In this document: positions 18,117-28,960 of the stretch, one piece after another
Position numbering within the stretch: position 1 is the stretch's first letter
How the letters are laid out: each line of letters starts with the position of its first letter
Origin: Leptothoe spongobia TAU-MAC 1115
GTDB lineage: Bacteria; Cyanobacteriota; Cyanobacteriia; Phormidesmidales; Phormidesmidaceae
NCBI RefSeq assembly: GCF_018739885.1
Contig: NZ_JADOES010000003.1
Location: forward strand, 231,117 to 295,116
Length of the DNA: 64,000 bases
Reading direction: 5' to 3'
Position numbers and translations under genes: made by a program
The notes under the pieces: generated by a model
Database searches by the model: none
What the model was told of the DNA's origin: nothing
Seen by the model: the letters and a program-made list of their open reading frames with translations, nothing else

Positions 18117-20273
18117 ATGCAAGAAATTGACAAGTTAATATCCTTTGATGGACGGGATATTAGACTTAAGATGGGTCTTTTAGCACCCCAGGCAGGCGGA
18201 TCCGTCTTGATTGAATCTGGCGAAACCGCTGTATTAGTGACAGCTACCCTGTCAGATCCACGAGCTGGCATCGACTTTCTGCCCTTATTGGTGGATTACG
18301 AAGAGCGTCTCTACGCAGCTGGTCGTATCCCCGGTGGATTTTTACGTCGCGAAGGACGTCCACCAGAACGAGCTACTCTAGTTAGCCGCCTCATCGACCG
18401 ACCCATGCGGCCGCTATTCCCTTCATGGATGCGAAATGATATTCAAATCGTCGCAACCACTGTCTCCATGGACCATGATGTCCCCCCCGATGTCCTAGCA
18501 GCAACAGGGGCATCCCTTGCAACTCTCCTAGCCAAGATTCCATTTTACGGTCCGATGGCAGCCGTAAGAGTTGGTCTGATCGGTGATGACTTTATTATTA
18601 ACCCCACCTATAAAGAAATTGAAGACGGAGATTTGGACCTCATCGTCGCAGGGTCTCCCGATGGTGTGATCATGGTTGAAGCTGGGGCCAACCAGCTACC
18701 CGAGCAGGATGTGATTGAAGCCATCGACTTTGGTTATGAGGTCGTTCGCGATATCATCCAAGCTCAAAAAGATATCATTGCTGAACTAGGTATTGAACCT
18801 GTAAGTCTACCTACTCCAGAAACAGCTCCCACTCTGGCAGACTTTTTAGCTGATAAAGCCACCGATGGGATCAAAGATATCCTCAAGCAGTTCGAGCTAG
18901 CCAAGCCTGAACGGGATGAAAAACTGGATGGTCTCAAAGCTGAAATCAGTGAGCAGGTGGCTGAACTAGCTGAAGATGATCCCATCGCCATTGCAGTTGC
19001 CGAAAATAGCAAAGCTTTCGGGAATGCATATAAATCCCTGACAAAAAAACTTATGCGCGCTCAAATCCTTGATGAGAGTGTACGCGTAGATGGTCGCAAG
19101 CTCGACGAAGTCAGACCGATCACCTGTCGGACTAAGGTCTTGCCAAACCGCGTCCATGGCACCGGCCTTTTCCGTCGGGGACTAACGCAAGTCATGTCTG
19201 TCGTCACCCTGGGTACCCCAGGGGATGCCCAGATGACAGATGACCTTCATCCAGATGAGGAAAAACGCTACCTACATCACTACAATTTCCCTCCCTACTC
19301 CGTGGGAGAAACTCGGCCCATGCGTTCACCGGGACGACGTGAAGTCGGGCACGGTGCCTTGGCAGAACGTGCCTTAATCCCCGTTCTACCCCCGATGGCT
19401 GATTTTCCCTATGTGATCCGCGTAGTGTCTGAAGTCCTATCTTCCAATGGCTCTACCTCCATGGGCTCGGTATGTGGCTCGACCCTATCCCTAATGGATG
19501 CAGGCGTCCCCCTATCAAAACCTGTGAGCGGTGCCGCCATGGGATTGATCAAAGAAGGCGATGAAGTCCGTATCTTGACCGATATCCAGGGCATTGAAGA
19601 TTTCCTTGGAGACATGGACTTCAAGGTTGCTGGTACCGATAGCGGAATTACAGCCTTGCAAATGGATATGAAGATTACAGGGCTGCCGATGGAGACCATT
19701 GCCGAAGCCATTAATCAGGCTAAGCCTGCCAGACTACATATCCTCTCCAAGATGTTAGAGGAAATCAATGCCCCTCGTACTGAGCTATCGCCCTATGCGC
19801 CTAGGCTCCTGACATTCAAGATAAATCCAGAAATGATCGGGATGGTGATCGGACCTGGCGGGAAACAAATTAAGAGCATCACCGACGAGACCGGTGCAAA
19901 GGTTGACATTCAAGACGACGGTACCATCACTGTCTCCTCTGTTGATGGAGCAGCAGCTGAACGGGCCCAAGCACTGATCGAGGCCATTACCTTTAAACCC
20001 TCAGCAGGAGATGTGTATGTGGGTAAAGTCACTCGCATCATTCCGATCGGGGCCTTTGTTGAGTATCGCCCTGGCAAAGAAGGGATGATCCACATTTCAC
20101 AGCTAGCAGATTACCGCGTTAATAAAGTTGAAGACGAGGTAGCGGTTGGAGAAGAAGTGCTGATCAAGATTCGAGAGATTGATGGCCGTGGCCGTGTCAA
20201 TCTTACTCGCCTCAATATTCATCCAGATGAAGCCTCAAAGGCACGTGAAGCCGCTGGCTTAGCTGCTGAGTAA
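18117..20273 (+). CDS. pnp: Polyribonucleotide nucleotidyltransferase (PNPase)
   Basis: Phosphorolytic 3'-5' exoribonuclease of RNA turnover; in cyanobacteria it is also thought to add RNA tails. 718 residues, the usual length. Two RNase PH cores are present: the first with [14 protein letters not shown] and [10 protein letters not shown], the second with [33 protein letters not shown] and [16 protein letters not shown] domain follows at about 555-612 ([15 protein letters not shown]) and an S1 domain at about 625-695 ([25 protein letters not shown]). A hairpin terminator follows the stop. Confidence 0.97.
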   Translation: MQEIDKLISFDGRDIRLKMGLLAPQAGGSVLIESGETAVLVTATLSDPRAGIDFLPLLVDYEERLYAAGRIPGGFLRREGRPPERATLVSRLIDRPMRPLFPSWMRNDIQIVATTVSMDHDVPPDVLAATGASLATLLAKIPFYGPMAAVRVGLIGDDFIINPTYKEIEDGDLDLIVAGSPDGVIMVEAGANQLPEQDVIEAIDFGYEVVRDIIQAQKDIIAELGIEPVSLPTPETAPTLADFLADKATDGIKDILKQFELAKPERDEKLDGLKAEISEQVAELAEDDPIAIAVAENSKAFGNAYKSLTKKLMRAQILDESVRVDGRKLDEVRPITCRTKVLPNRVHGTGLFRRGLTQVMSVVTLGTPGDAQMTDDLHPDEEKRYLHHYNFPPYSVGETRPMRSPGRREVGHGALAERALIPVLPPMADFPYVIRVVSEVLSSNGSTSMGSVCGSTLSLMDAGVPLSKPVSGAAMGLIKEGDEVRILTDIQGIEDFLGDMDFKVAGTDSGITALQMDMKITGLPMETIAEAINQAKPARLHILSKMLEEINAPRTELSPYAPRLLTFKINPEMIGMVIGPGGKQIKSITDETGAKVDIQDDGTITVSSVDGAAAERAQALIEAITFKPSAGDVYVGKVTRIIPIGAFVEYRPGKEGMIHISQLADYRVNKVEDEVAVGEEVLIKIREIDGRGRVNLTRLNIHPDEASKAREAAGLAAE

Positions 20274-20293
20274 GCGTTTTCCTACCTATGTTT

Positions 20294-20329
20294 AAAACAG
20301 CCGCAGCCAATGTCAGCAGCGGCTGTTTT
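20294..20329 (+). terminator. Intrinsic terminator downstream of pnp
   Basis: Arms AAAACAGCCGC (20294-20304) and GCGGCTGTTTT (20319-20329) pair perfectly around a 14-base loop, and the T-run is part of the right arm. It begins 21 bp after the pnp stop. Confidence 0.85.
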
Positions 20330-20462
20330 AAGTTACAGGGGTTCCCTGGCAACATCCACAGGGGCGGGTCTACTTTGAGTCAATCAATTAACCCGATTTG
20401 CACTCGGTTAAGGTTTCTCGGTAGGATGCTTCATGCACTATCGAGAGCGAAATTAAACACCT

Positions 20463-21188
20463 GTGCGAAGAATTGTTATCGCTGGTAATTGGAAGATGCA
20501 CAAAACCCAAGCAGACAGCTTGGCGTTTTTGCATGGTTTTTTACCCCAGCTAGAGGCCACACCAGAGCATCGAGAAATTATTCTGTGTTCTCCCTTTACA
20601 GCCTTGACCACACTTTCTAAAACACTCCATGGCTCACGGGTGATGGTAGGGGCTCAAAATGTACACTGGGAGTCATCTGGTGCCTACACTGGGGAAATTT
20701 CTGGGGAAATGCTCACAGAAATTGGGGTCCGCTATGTGGTGGTCGGTCATAGTGAGCGGCGACAGTACTTTGGAGACACCGATGAAACTGTAAATCTACG
20801 GCTAAAAGCAGCGCAAGCAGCAGGCCTCACTCCGATTCTCTGTGTTGGAGAAACTAAACAGCAGCGTGACGCAGGTGAAACAGAAACCCATGTCGTTAGC
20901 CAGATTAAAAAAGGATTGGCAGGCATCGATCAAAGCAAATTAATCATTGCCTATGAACCAATCTGGGCGATTGGTACCGGTGATACTTGTGCCTCTGAGG
21001 AAGCTAACCGTGTATGTTGGCTCATTCGTTCACAGCTTGCTAATAAAGATGTACCTATTCAGTACGGTGGTTCTGTCAAGCCAGGGAATGTTGATGAAAT
21101 TATGGCCCAGCCTGAAATTGATGGAGCACTCGTAGGAGGAGCTAGTTTGGACGCGGACAACTTTTCCCGCATTGCTAACTATCAATAA
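20463..21188 (+). CDS. tpiA: Triosephosphate isomerase
   Basis: Interconverts dihydroxyacetone phosphate and glyceraldehyde-3-phosphate in glycolysis and the Calvin cycle. The GTG start gives [13 protein letters not shown] with the catalytic lysine. The catalytic histidine is in VVGHSERR, the catalytic glutamate in [11 protein letters not shown], and the phosphate loop in [10 protein letters not shown]. 241 residues, normal. It converges on the GGDEF gene with 18 bp between stops. Confidence 0.97.
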   Translation: MRRIVIAGNWKMHKTQADSLAFLHGFLPQLEATPEHREIILCSPFTALTTLSKTLHGSRVMVGAQNVHWESSGAYTGEISGEMLTEIGVRYVVVGHSERRQYFGDTDETVNLRLKAAQAAGLTPILCVGETKQQRDAGETETHVVSQIKKGLAGIDQSKLIIAYEPIWAIGTGDTCASEEANRVCWLIRSQLANKDVPIQYGGSVKPGNVDEIMAQPEIDGALVGGASLDADNFSRIANYQ

Positions 21189-21206
21189 GATAGGCACTGA
21201 CTAACA

Positions 21207-22556
21207 TTAAGCCAATGGACCTAGCTCAGACTGCGTTAGCTTTGGGCCTCTCTTATCTAGGTGAGCATTGCCATAAACACAGTAATGAGCATGCACATAG
21301 ATGCGATCGCGCCCTTGCTGTTTGGCATGATAAAGCGCTAAGTCAGCAGCCTGCAGCAGATCCTGGGAGCCTCGTTGACGGCCAGGTACAATCGTGGCGA
21401 CCCCCATGGTAAGTGTGACAAATGGCCTCACACTAGAGGCGCAGTGAGGAATAGCTACGTTAGCCAGCTGCCTCCGAATTGCCTGCGCAACACTATGGCC
21501 ACCTTCGGTATCAGTATTAGGCAAAACCACAGCAAATTCTTCGCCTCCATATCGAGCCACTAAATCTGCAGGACGACGAATACAGCTGGTCAATACATCA
21601 CTTACCTTGGCTAAGCAAATATCCCCTGTAGGGTGACCATAGTAATCGTTATAACGCTTGAAATAGTCGATATCACACAGGAGCAATGTGAGCGGTTGCT
21701 GCTCACGGGCTAATCGCTGCCATTCGGCATCAAAATAATGGTCAAACTGACGTCGATTAGCCAGTCCTGTGAGGCTATCGGTTAACGCCCATGCTTGCAG
21801 TTCATGTCTATCGCGTTTTAATTGCTCGTACCTCAGACTTTGATCTAACGCGATCGCAACCTCATCCACTAGGATTTGTACCTGCTCCTGCTGGACGGCA
21901 GACCAACGCATGGCCTCATCTTTACAACCAATCGCCAATAACCCCCATGGCTTATCAGCTGGGTGTACCTGTAACTGATGAGCATGCAGTAAATGAATAG
22001 GCACCAACAGCCAAGAACCGGGATATCGACTCAACCACTTTTGACATATCGGTTGCTGCTGTAATAATTGCTCATTGACAGCCATGGGTAGTGGTATACC
22101 TGACTCGGTTGCGGCTGCCTCCAACTCACAATATATGTTGAAGGCGATAGTGTTATCGATAATGATGGGATGACACGCTTGCGCCATCGAGCTTAAACGA
22201 CCAGAACCATGTTCCAGAATGAAGACCCAATCTGCCTTCACAAAGTCCATGAGTTCTTGAACAGCTACTCGATAGACATTTTGTGCATCCAATATTCGCC
22301 GAATACGCTGAATAGTTTCCCGTAAACGAATTTGTTGCTGCAATAGTAACTGCAACTGCTGAGTATGGCTCAAACTATGTTCAGAATTAGGGAAATGAGC
22401 CATCCTAGGGGGAAGTGCGAGAATTTGATTAAGTTGCCCAATATGAGCAGCAAATGCTTGTCTAGACCGAGCCCTGCCATGCTCAAATAACACTGTAAAT
22501 TTCAACAACAGTGCCTGTAGCTGGGTCAAGACCTGGCTAAAAGACATGTGATACAT
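21207..22556 (-). CDS. GAF-GGDEF diguanylate cyclase
   Basis: Predicted cyclic di-GMP synthase without membrane segments. The N-terminal ~100 residues include a glutamine- and leucine-rich helical stretch (LQLLLQQQIRLRETI). A GAF domain covers roughly 95-265 (VYRVAVQELMDFVKADWVFILEHG, WLLVPIHLL). The GGDEF domain starts at DSLTGLANRRQFD and its active motif is ARYGGEEFAVVLP. RPAD lies five residues ahead of RY-GGEEF in the position of the RxxD product-inhibition site, so feedback control is probably intact. The frame reaches a TTG at 22598; the ATG at 22556 or 22547 is likelier, but no clear ribosome site decides. Confidence 0.88.
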   Translation of the reverse strand: MYHMSFSQVLTQLQALLLKFTVLFEHGRARSRQAFAAHIGQLNQILALPPRMAHFPNSEHSLSHTQQLQLLLQQQIRLRETIQRIRRILDAQNVYRVAVQELMDFVKADWVFILEHGSGRLSSMAQACHPIIIDNTIAFNIYCELEAAATESGIPLPMAVNEQLLQQQPICQKWLSRYPGSWLLVPIHLLHAHQLQVHPADKPWGLLAIGCKDEAMRWSAVQQEQVQILVDEVAIALDQSLRYEQLKRDRHELQAWALTDSLTGLANRRQFDHYFDAEWQRLAREQQPLTLLLCDIDYFKRYNDYYGHPTGDICLAKVSDVLTSCIRRPADLVARYGGEEFAVVLPNTDTEGGHSVAQAIRRQLANVAIPHCASSVRPFVTLTMGVATIVPGRQRGSQDLLQAADLALYHAKQQGRDRIYVHAHYCVYGNAHLDKRGPKLTQSELGPLA

Positions 22557-22598
22557 AAAAATTGTCCAGGGACAAAAAAGCGTAAGCAGCAACAACAC

Positions 22599-23283
22599 CC
22601 GTCAATTCTTGATAGCTTTTGGATCGACACTCCCAAGAATGTATTAACGGTCAACAGACAACACACTGCAGCGACACAGAACCTATTAAAGCCCCCTATG
22701 GCCTATCAATGCCCCCAAGACAGTCCCCAAATAAATATAGAAATATATTCAGGCAAAATACAAACTCAGCACTATCGGCCAGGGCAGAACCATCAACCAA
22801 GATTGACACAGCAAAACTAGTTAGCCATTAACAAATCAAGCGTTTGAGATCGTATTTTTTCCACCGTCACAACGAGCACTACAGACCATTCTTGGTCCCA
22901 GATGTTTGACAATGCTAACAAGCCAGCAATTAAAAACTATCTACAGGGGAATGTGGTTATTTTTCGTAATCACCATCAATTCAACAATGATGTCCACTCA
23001 AAGCACCCTTCAAACATCAATGATTTACAAGTATCAAGTGGAGCCCCATGAAGTTCTATCGTAGAAAGACTGAAATCGAACACAGCCAGGTAACAACCTT
23101 GAAATATACCGTGTGCAAACGATTGGTATGACTATTGTTGACCTGAAAATCTTTCAATCAAACAATGCAAGAAATTCATTAAGAATCACTAAGAAACATA
23201 AATATATGTATAGAGCCCAAGTCTTTTACAATTTCAGATGAGTATTAATACTTAAAGAATGAAATCTTCTAATTATTCAGAAC
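22599..23283. other. 685-bp AT-rich gap without a supported gene
   Basis: Overlapping plus-strand open frames near 22548-22831 read as low-quality sequence (H/Q/P/T-rich) and lack ribosome sites. A 49-codon ATG frame at 22902-23051 is open but unrecognised. No tRNA or strong hairpin was seen. This may be regulatory DNA or a decayed gene. Confidence 0.4.
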
Positions 23284-24066
23284 TCAGAGTTTCAAAAAGT
23301 GCTCTAGACCAATGACTAAGGAAGGGGGCCAGCGTCTAACATTCTGTACCCAGTTAAGATCGGTATAGCGTCGATCTAGTCCACGAGCAGCCACCCATTG
23401 ACTTTCAGCCTCTCCTCGATTGCCCGTTTCCCATAGGACTACTGTTAATGCAGCCCGGACATCTGCATAGTTAGGGTATTTTCGGGCAAGACTTTTCAGA
23501 ATCTGCAATGATCTAGCATGATTCCCCACCTCAAATAAGGCAATGCCATAGTTGGCATATCCCAAGGAAAAACTAGGTTGGATCGTGATCGACTTTTCAT
23601 AATCTTTGAGAGCCGCGTTCCAGTCTCCTTGCCCACCTTTGGCACTACCACGATTGTTATACGCTGCAGGATCGTCAGGCGCTAACTGCAGCACTCGGTT
23701 ATAGTCATCAATCGCGTTTTGCCAGTCGCTTAATGATTCATAGGCCGCACCACGATTGAGATAAGGGTCTGATTGTAAAGGAGCTAAGGCAATCGCTTGG
23801 TCATAATCCCTAATCGCATCCTTAATCTTATTTTGGCTAACCCGCACATTTCCTCGATTGCTCCATAGAGCTGGTTCATCAGGCAATGCATCAATCAGTT
23901 GTGTCCAAACCCCTTCTGCCTGCTCAAACTTACCTTTACTGGTAAGGGCAAATGCCTGCTTGCGCAGACCGGCAATATCTGCCGAGGTATCGGCCAACGC
24001 TGGCGATATCGCCATAGGGACAAGCCATAGCCCTGCCGCCAGCACAACTGCAATTAACCAACGCAT
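23284..24066 (-). CDS. TPR-repeat exported protein
   Basis: Exported helical-repeat scaffold of unknown partner. A signal peptide (MRWLIAVVLAAGLWLVPMAI, cleavage near ALADT) precedes about five tetratricopeptide repeats between residues 30 and 225. Repeat landmarks include WSNRGNVRVSQNKIKDAIRDY, YLNRGAAYESLSDW, YNNRGSAKGGQGDW and YANYGIALFEVGNH. This repeat arrangement resembles cyanobacterial and chloroplast lumenal TPR proteins. 260 residues. It is 80 bp downstream of tilS on the same strand. Confidence 0.85.
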   Translation of the reverse strand: MRWLIAVVLAAGLWLVPMAISPALADTSADIAGLRKQAFALTSKGKFEQAEGVWTQLIDALPDEPALWSNRGNVRVSQNKIKDAIRDYDQAIALAPLQSDPYLNRGAAYESLSDWQNAIDDYNRVLQLAPDDPAAYNNRGSAKGGQGDWNAALKDYEKSITIQPSFSLGYANYGIALFEVGNHARSLQILKSLARKYPNYADVRAALTVVLWETGNRGEAESQWVAARGLDRRYTDLNWVQNVRRWPPSLVIGLEHFLKL

Positions 24067-24148
24067 AACCGACCCGCAAAAAAGACAAAAATAGGAGCTC
24101 TTCTAGCTTAGAGTGGATTGATCATCACTCGGGCCAGATACCTGCGTT

Positions 24149-25135
24149 TTATATCTGCAATTTGATCCAGTCTTGCTCCACTCGAGCAATCCATCCACCT
24201 GGAAAGGGATCGGTCTGTGCTCGATTAGGTGCATCGACCAACGCGACTAGTTTCTCAATATGTTCAAAGTTTGGCTGCTTGGATAAGGCCGTTTGGAGTA
24301 AGCGACGGACTACGCGTCTTTGCAGCGCTAAAGGAGCAGTCTTAAATACGGCTCGGTGGATAGACCACCCATCACTCAACGGTTTGACTACCTCATCATA
24401 GAGTTGAGCAGTCTGGGCATCTAGATAGGCAACCTCAGCCATAAAAATTTCGGCCGTTTGGGCTAGGGTGTTTTCCACATTGGGGTTAAAGTGCGATCGC
24501 AAATAAGGCATCAGCTCCTGACGAATACGATTGCGGCGGTAGTTCAAATCATCATTCGAACTGTCGTGCCAGATCGATAGTCCTAGATCGTGACAAAAAT
24601 GTCCTGTCTCCTGTCGGGTCAACTCCAGTAGAGGTCGGGTTACCCAGATGTCCCGATGATCTTTACTTAGCTGACGCTGCCAACTCAAAGCCTGAATACC
24701 ATCGGCTCCACTACCACGCAGAAGGTTATACAGCACTGTCTCAGACCGATCAGTCGCAGTATGTCCAGTCACAACATGTTGATAGCTATGCGTACTAGCT
24801 AAGTCTGCAAAAACGCGATAGCGCCAGTCACGAGCCGCTGCTTCAGTAGTTGGTAACTTCTGTGCTTTCTCAACAAAACAAAGCACCTGCCACTGCTGAG
24901 CTAACTGGAAAACATGGTTGGCATTCTTAACAGAGTCGGGACGCCAACCATGATCACAATGCACTATGGCCAAGCGCCATCCCCACCTTGCTCGCAGATC
25001 GAACAGCAATTTGGCCATACACAAAGAATCCTGCCCCCCTGACACGGCCATCAAAATAGATGTGCCCTTGGGAAGCAGGATTTTTGACTTTAGCAATGTA
25101 TGAATCCGAGCATGGATAGGGGTCCAAGACATCAT
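24149..25135 (-). CDS. tilS: tRNA(Ile)-lysidine synthetase
   Basis: ATP-dependent enzyme that converts the wobble cytidine of tRNA-Ile(CAU) to lysidine so that it reads AUA. The PP-loop is AVSGGQDSLCM near residue 32. VTGHTATDRSETVLYNLLRGSG and HDSSNDDLNYRRNRIR are family signatures. 328 residues, the short form typical of cyanobacteria, without the full C-terminal domain of the E. coli enzyme. The start could be either of two consecutive ATG codons (25135 or 25132). It begins 22 bp downstream of the repeat-rich gene. Confidence 0.93.
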   Translation of the reverse strand: MMSWTPIHARIHTLLKSKILLPKGTSILMAVSGGQDSLCMAKLLFDLRARWGWRLAIVHCDHGWRPDSVKNANHVFQLAQQWQVLCFVEKAQKLPTTEAAARDWRYRVFADLASTHSYQHVVTGHTATDRSETVLYNLLRGSGADGIQALSWQRQLSKDHRDIWVTRPLLELTRQETGHFCHDLGLSIWHDSSNDDLNYRRNRIRQELMPYLRSHFNPNVENTLAQTAEIFMAEVAYLDAQTAQLYDEVVKPLSDGWSIHRAVFKTAPLALQRRVVRRLLQTALSKQPNFEHIEKLVALVDAPNRAQTDPFPGGWIARVEQDWIKLQI

Positions 25136-25157
25136 GATGGCCTATCCATGCCCTAAT

Positions 25158-27218
25158 CTACTTACCGATATCTTTGAGATCGTCAGCCACATCAGATGCC
25201 TTGTCCTTCAGATTGTCAGCCTGGTTACCAGCCTGGCGGACACCATCACGTACATGCTCCCAAAGAGATTGAGAACCTTTAACAGCATCATTGGCAGCAT
25301 TTTTAGCAGCATTACCACTACCCTCAGCCATGCCGCTGAGTTTGTCAGTCACAACATCCGTATCCCCTTGCATAGTGTTCTCGACATTGCCAAGACCACC
25401 CTTGATGCCATCACCAACGCCGCTAATACCACCTTGAACAGCATTACCGGCATTGTCTAGACCAGCTTTCATGCTCTGGACACCTTGCTGTGCAGCACCC
25501 TTTATATCATCAAGACCGTCTTTTGCCGAATCACCGACATGACCGAGACCGCTCTGAAGATTACCTAGGCCACTTTTAGCTGCATCACCAGCATTGCCCA
25601 GACCGCTCTTAGCCATGTCGCCAGCATTGCCAAGGCCATCCTTAACCGTACCAAGGCCACTCTTAGCTGCATCGCCAGCATTGCCAAGGCCACTCTTAGC
25701 TGCATCGCCAGCATTGCCAAGGCCACTCTTAGCCATGTCACCAATACCATCAACACCATCTTTGACAGCACCAAGACCACCTTTAGCAACATTACCAAGA
25801 CTACCTTTGGCAACATCCCCCTCTTGCTTAGCCGCAGCCCATGCAGCACCGCCAGCAGTAGCGACTCCAGCCGCCGCCCCAGCTCCTGCCTTACTAACAC
25901 CAGATAAGCCTACATCTGCTCCATCCTCAGTAGTGCTATCAGTTATTGTGTCATTCTTACGACGACGAGAACCCCAAATCACTAATCCTAGACAGGCTGC
26001 AGGAATCAGCAGCAACCACCAAAGGTTGCTACGACTAGTAGCTGTGGGGTTACGATCACTCACACCCTGATCAGCACTAGTAGCCACTTGATTTGCCGCC
26101 TCACCAGCCGCATCAGTTACCCCCTCTACCACATTACCCGCAGCATCTGTGGCACCCTCTACAGCATTGCCAGCCGCATCTGTGGCACCTTTTACAGCAT
26201 TACCCGCAGCATCCGTCGCACCCTCTACAGCATTACCAGTCGCATCCGTCGCACCCTCTACCACATTGCCAGCCGCATCTGTGGCACTTTTTACAGCCTT
26301 ACCCGCAGCATCCGTCGCACCTTGAACAGTGTTACTAGCAGTGCTAACAACATTCGCTAGAGGATTAGCAGACCGCAACACTGCTTGACCAGGCGCACCA
26401 GCGGCATACCCCAAAAAAGCTGCCACAGCAGGAGAAGCTTCGCCCTTATAAGCGAAGGAAAAAGGCTGCGAAAAAGGATATCGAGAATCGCTGGGTAGCG
26501 TCCTGTGCATAGATAATGTACGCACCCCAGGAATGCCATCCACCTCACTAAATAGAGCGTAACTAATACCGTCAGAACCGAGCTCCTTAATTATGTCAGC
26601 CGTACTATCAGCCTTTAGTTGAGTAGCACTATCACCCGTGGTGAACTCAGCAGACTTAAACACGGGATATGCCGACAAAGAAATGCGAGTATCACTGGTA
26701 TCAGGACGATCAACCAGACGAATCTTACCGCTAGGCCCACCAACTTCAGACCAGTCAGTAATTTCACCACGGAAGATTTTGGCAAACTGCTCACCCGTCA
26801 AACTACCGGTAAAGGGGTTATCAGCATCCACAATTACAGCAATCTTGATACGCTTAACGCTTTCAGCCGAAAGACCTTGAGCAACTTCAGTCTCACTTAA
26901 GGGCCGACTAATAGCAGCCAAATCGACATCATCCTGCACTAAAGCCTGAATCGCCTGATCGCTCCCAACAGCATCAACACTGACTTCAGCATTACTAAAT
27001 TTGCCTTCAAAGCCAGTCTTGAGCGCATCACTGATAGCATTCATCGCATCAGAACCACTGCCCACTCGAACACTTGTGCCAGTAGGAACCCCAACTGGTA
27101 CTTCAAAAGTAGCCGGAGCGGCAATAACTATTGAGGAAGAAAAAGGCTGACCGTGAACAACTATTGACAGCAAAGCAACCGTAGCAGCCAGGGAAAATGC
27201 AGAGCGGGGCTTAAGCAT
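25158..27218 (-). CDS. PstS-like binding domain fused through a membrane helix to 11-residue repeat arrays
   Basis: Unusual chimera of 686 residues. A signal peptide (to about residue 33) leads into a periplasmic phosphate-binding-protein-like domain at about 40-280 (GSGSDAMNAISDALKTGFEGKF, VDLAAISRPLSETE, ITDWSEVGG). Residues about 293-385 are tandem copies of an 11-residue unit, GNAVEGATDAA. A membrane helix (WWLLLIPAACLGLVIWG) at about 398-418 ends in RRRK, which predicts the C-terminal half lies in the cytoplasm. That half is glycine/alanine-rich and carries a second repeat, AKSGLGNAGDA, between about 475 and 595, then a charged helix (DNLKDKASDVADDLKDIGK). The 11-residue period resembles LEA or apolipoprotein-type amphipathic helices. 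The ligand is unknown, and no pstCAB genes are near. Confidence 0.8.
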   Translation of the reverse strand: MLKPRSAFSLAATVALLSIVVHGQPFSSSIVIAAPATFEVPVGVPTGTSVRVGSGSDAMNAISDALKTGFEGKFSNAEVSVDAVGSDQAIQALVQDDVDLAAISRPLSETEVAQGLSAESVKRIKIAVIVDADNPFTGSLTGEQFAKIFRGEITDWSEVGGPSGKIRLVDRPDTSDTRISLSAYPVFKSAEFTTGDSATQLKADSTADIIKELGSDGISYALFSEVDGIPGVRTLSMHRTLPSDSRYPFSQPFSFAYKGEASPAVAAFLGYAAGAPGQAVLRSANPLANVVSTASNTVQGATDAAGKAVKSATDAAGNVVEGATDATGNAVEGATDAAGNAVKGATDAAGNAVEGATDAAGNVVEGVTDAAGEAANQVATSADQGVSDRNPTATSRSNLWWLLLIPAACLGLVIWGSRRRKNDTITDSTTEDGADVGLSGVSKAGAGAAAGVATAGGAAWAAAKQEGDVAKGSLGNVAKGGLGAVKDGVDGIGDMAKSGLGNAGDAAKSGLGNAGDAAKSGLGTVKDGLGNAGDMAKSGLGNAGDAAKSGLGNLQSGLGHVGDSAKDGLDDIKGAAQQGVQSMKAGLDNAGNAVQGGISGVGDGIKGGLGNVENTMQGDTDVVTDKLSGMAEGSGNAAKNAANDAVKGSQSLWEHVRDGVRQAGNQADNLKDKASDVADDLKDIGK

Positions 27219-27790
27219 GATTGAAAACCTCGTATCAACAAGAGCTGTTTAAACAAAAACCGAAAAGGACGTAAACAAATACCGCAAAACTGTGGAATCA
27301 GAAACCACCAGTAATCTTATCGCCGTAGAAAAAAAGGAGCAACGCAAAACGTCCTTAAAAGCGGAAAAATATCCAGAGAGAGTGAGAATTTAGACGATAG
27401 CTACCAAATTTTAGTGATCTAAGCTCTATCAGGCCTGGATTAATCCCTAAAACGATATATGTTGATGCAAATATGCATCGCCGACTTCACTCTTACAGTA
27501 GAACTGATTCTATTGCTGAGCTGAGAACTTCAGATTTTTTTTGGGTTAAGAGCGTCAAAAATTGTAAAACCTAGGCTAGATTAGTCAGTTAACTATAAGA
27601 TTTCAAGCTTTGTTAAACGTTCTTGCCAGCCAGCCGGACGTCAAAAAACCTGACGATAGTTAAAAACTTGCACTCATCAGAAAGTGAGTCTGGCTATATA
27701 GTGGTTTATGCTCTTCGGTGAATGAACAGACAGTAACGTTTTGTCTGCGGTTAAGAGCATTCCAGTGGCACTCCTACGTTCACTTGCAAT
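27219..27790. other. 572-bp divergent intergenic region upstream of minC
   Basis: AT-rich region between the repeat-protein gene and minC. Only spurious short frames are seen. It should hold promoters for both flanking genes; no element was recognised with confidence. Confidence 0.4.
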
Positions 27791-28819
27791 ATGGATAACG
27801 GCGCAGGCGACAAGATAGCGGATAAAAAAGCACCCAAAAGCCAACCTAGCTCAGAGCCGTGCATCGCCAATGCAGCTATGCCAGATACCGAAAACCCAGG
27901 GCAACCGACTAAGCCTCCTACCTCGACAACGAATACTACATCTGCCAATAGCCGCTCCCTTTTAGCCGCCCGCTTAAAGGCTTCAAAAAATGTAGAACTC
28001 TATGTTTTTGAGGAAGACATGAATGAAGCGCAAGAGTCTTTGCCCTTAGCAGATGTTGCATCCCTCGAACTCGATGTAGACACCCAGGAAAGTATTTCCA
28101 AGCAGCAAATTACCTTTAAGAGTGAGCAAGGACGCCTTCTACTCTTGCTGCCTCAAGCATCCGAAAAGAGCTTTACCCCAACGGAGTGGGAAGAACTGTG
28201 TCAGCAGCTGACGATACGGCTAAGCTCGGGAGACCGTTTTTTCCAACCCAATACGACCGTGCATTTAATTGCTCGTGATCGGCTGCTGGATAGTCGCCAG
28301 CTTCAAAAAATTGACGAACTTCTTCAGACCGCTCAGTTACGGATGAAGCGCATCTACACCCAGCGACGACAAACAGCTGTCGCAGCGACCACATCGGGGT
28401 ATTCGGTCGAACAACAGGTCAAATTGGAACATCTGAGTGATACCGACGACAAGGGCAAAGCGTTAGAAACTCCCCTCTATTTACAAATGACCCTTCGATC
28501 TGGTGTGGAAATTCGCCATCAGGGCTCCATTATCGTTTTAGGTGATGTCAATCCAGGCGGTTCTCTGATAGCAGCAGGCGATATCTTTGTCTGGGGTCGC
28601 TTGCGTGGTTTAGCCCATGCTGGTGCTGAGGGAAATGAGGACTGCCGAATCATGGCGTTGCATATGCAACCAACTCAACTACGGATCGCGGATCATGTCG
28701 CTAGAGCCCCTGAGAAGCCTCCTGCTATGTATCAACCAGAAGTGGCTTATGTGAATAAAGGCGGTATTCGCATTGCGATCGCATCTGAATTTGCCCAGAT
28801 TCACCTGAATGGACCTTGA
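27791..28819 (+). CDS. minC: Septum site-determining protein MinC
   Basis: Inhibitor of FtsZ assembly, recruited by MinD to keep division at mid-cell. The first ~65 residues are low-complexity (D/S/T/P/K-rich). An N-terminal inhibitory domain covers about 70-200. The MinC C-terminal beta-helix domain covers about 225-335, with SGVEIRHQGSIIVLGDVNPGGSLIAAGDIFVWGRLRGLAHAG as its hallmark region. 342 residues, longer than E. coli MinC (231) because of the N-terminal extension, which is usual for cyanobacteria. First gene of minCDE. Confidence 0.95.
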   Translation: MDNGAGDKIADKKAPKSQPSSEPCIANAAMPDTENPGQPTKPPTSTTNTTSANSRSLLAARLKASKNVELYVFEEDMNEAQESLPLADVASLELDVDTQESISKQQITFKSEQGRLLLLLPQASEKSFTPTEWEELCQQLTIRLSSGDRFFQPNTTVHLIARDRLLDSRQLQKIDELLQTAQLRMKRIYTQRRQTAVAATTSGYSVEQQVKLEHLSDTDDKGKALETPLYLQMTLRSGVEIRHQGSIIVLGDVNPGGSLIAAGDIFVWGRLRGLAHAGAEGNEDCRIMALHMQPTQLRIADHVARAPEKPPAMYQPEVAYVNKGGIRIAIASEFAQIHLNGP

Positions 28820-28960
28820 AGTATAAGCTCCAGCCTTTTGTTCGGGCTTTCTTTGTAATTCTCTAGGGAATTCCCCATACAAATTTCCCACAACATGCGA
28901 TTATTGCCCTACTTGAGACCTCACCACCACGAACACCGTCCTCAATCGCCTATTTAATCC

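Noticed and set aside
25594..26360. Long open frames on the plus strand opposite the repeat-rich gene
   Set aside because: They are mirror images of the 33-bp coding repeat: a repeat without stops in one frame is open in others. Products are P/H/L- or S/R-rich and resemble no protein.
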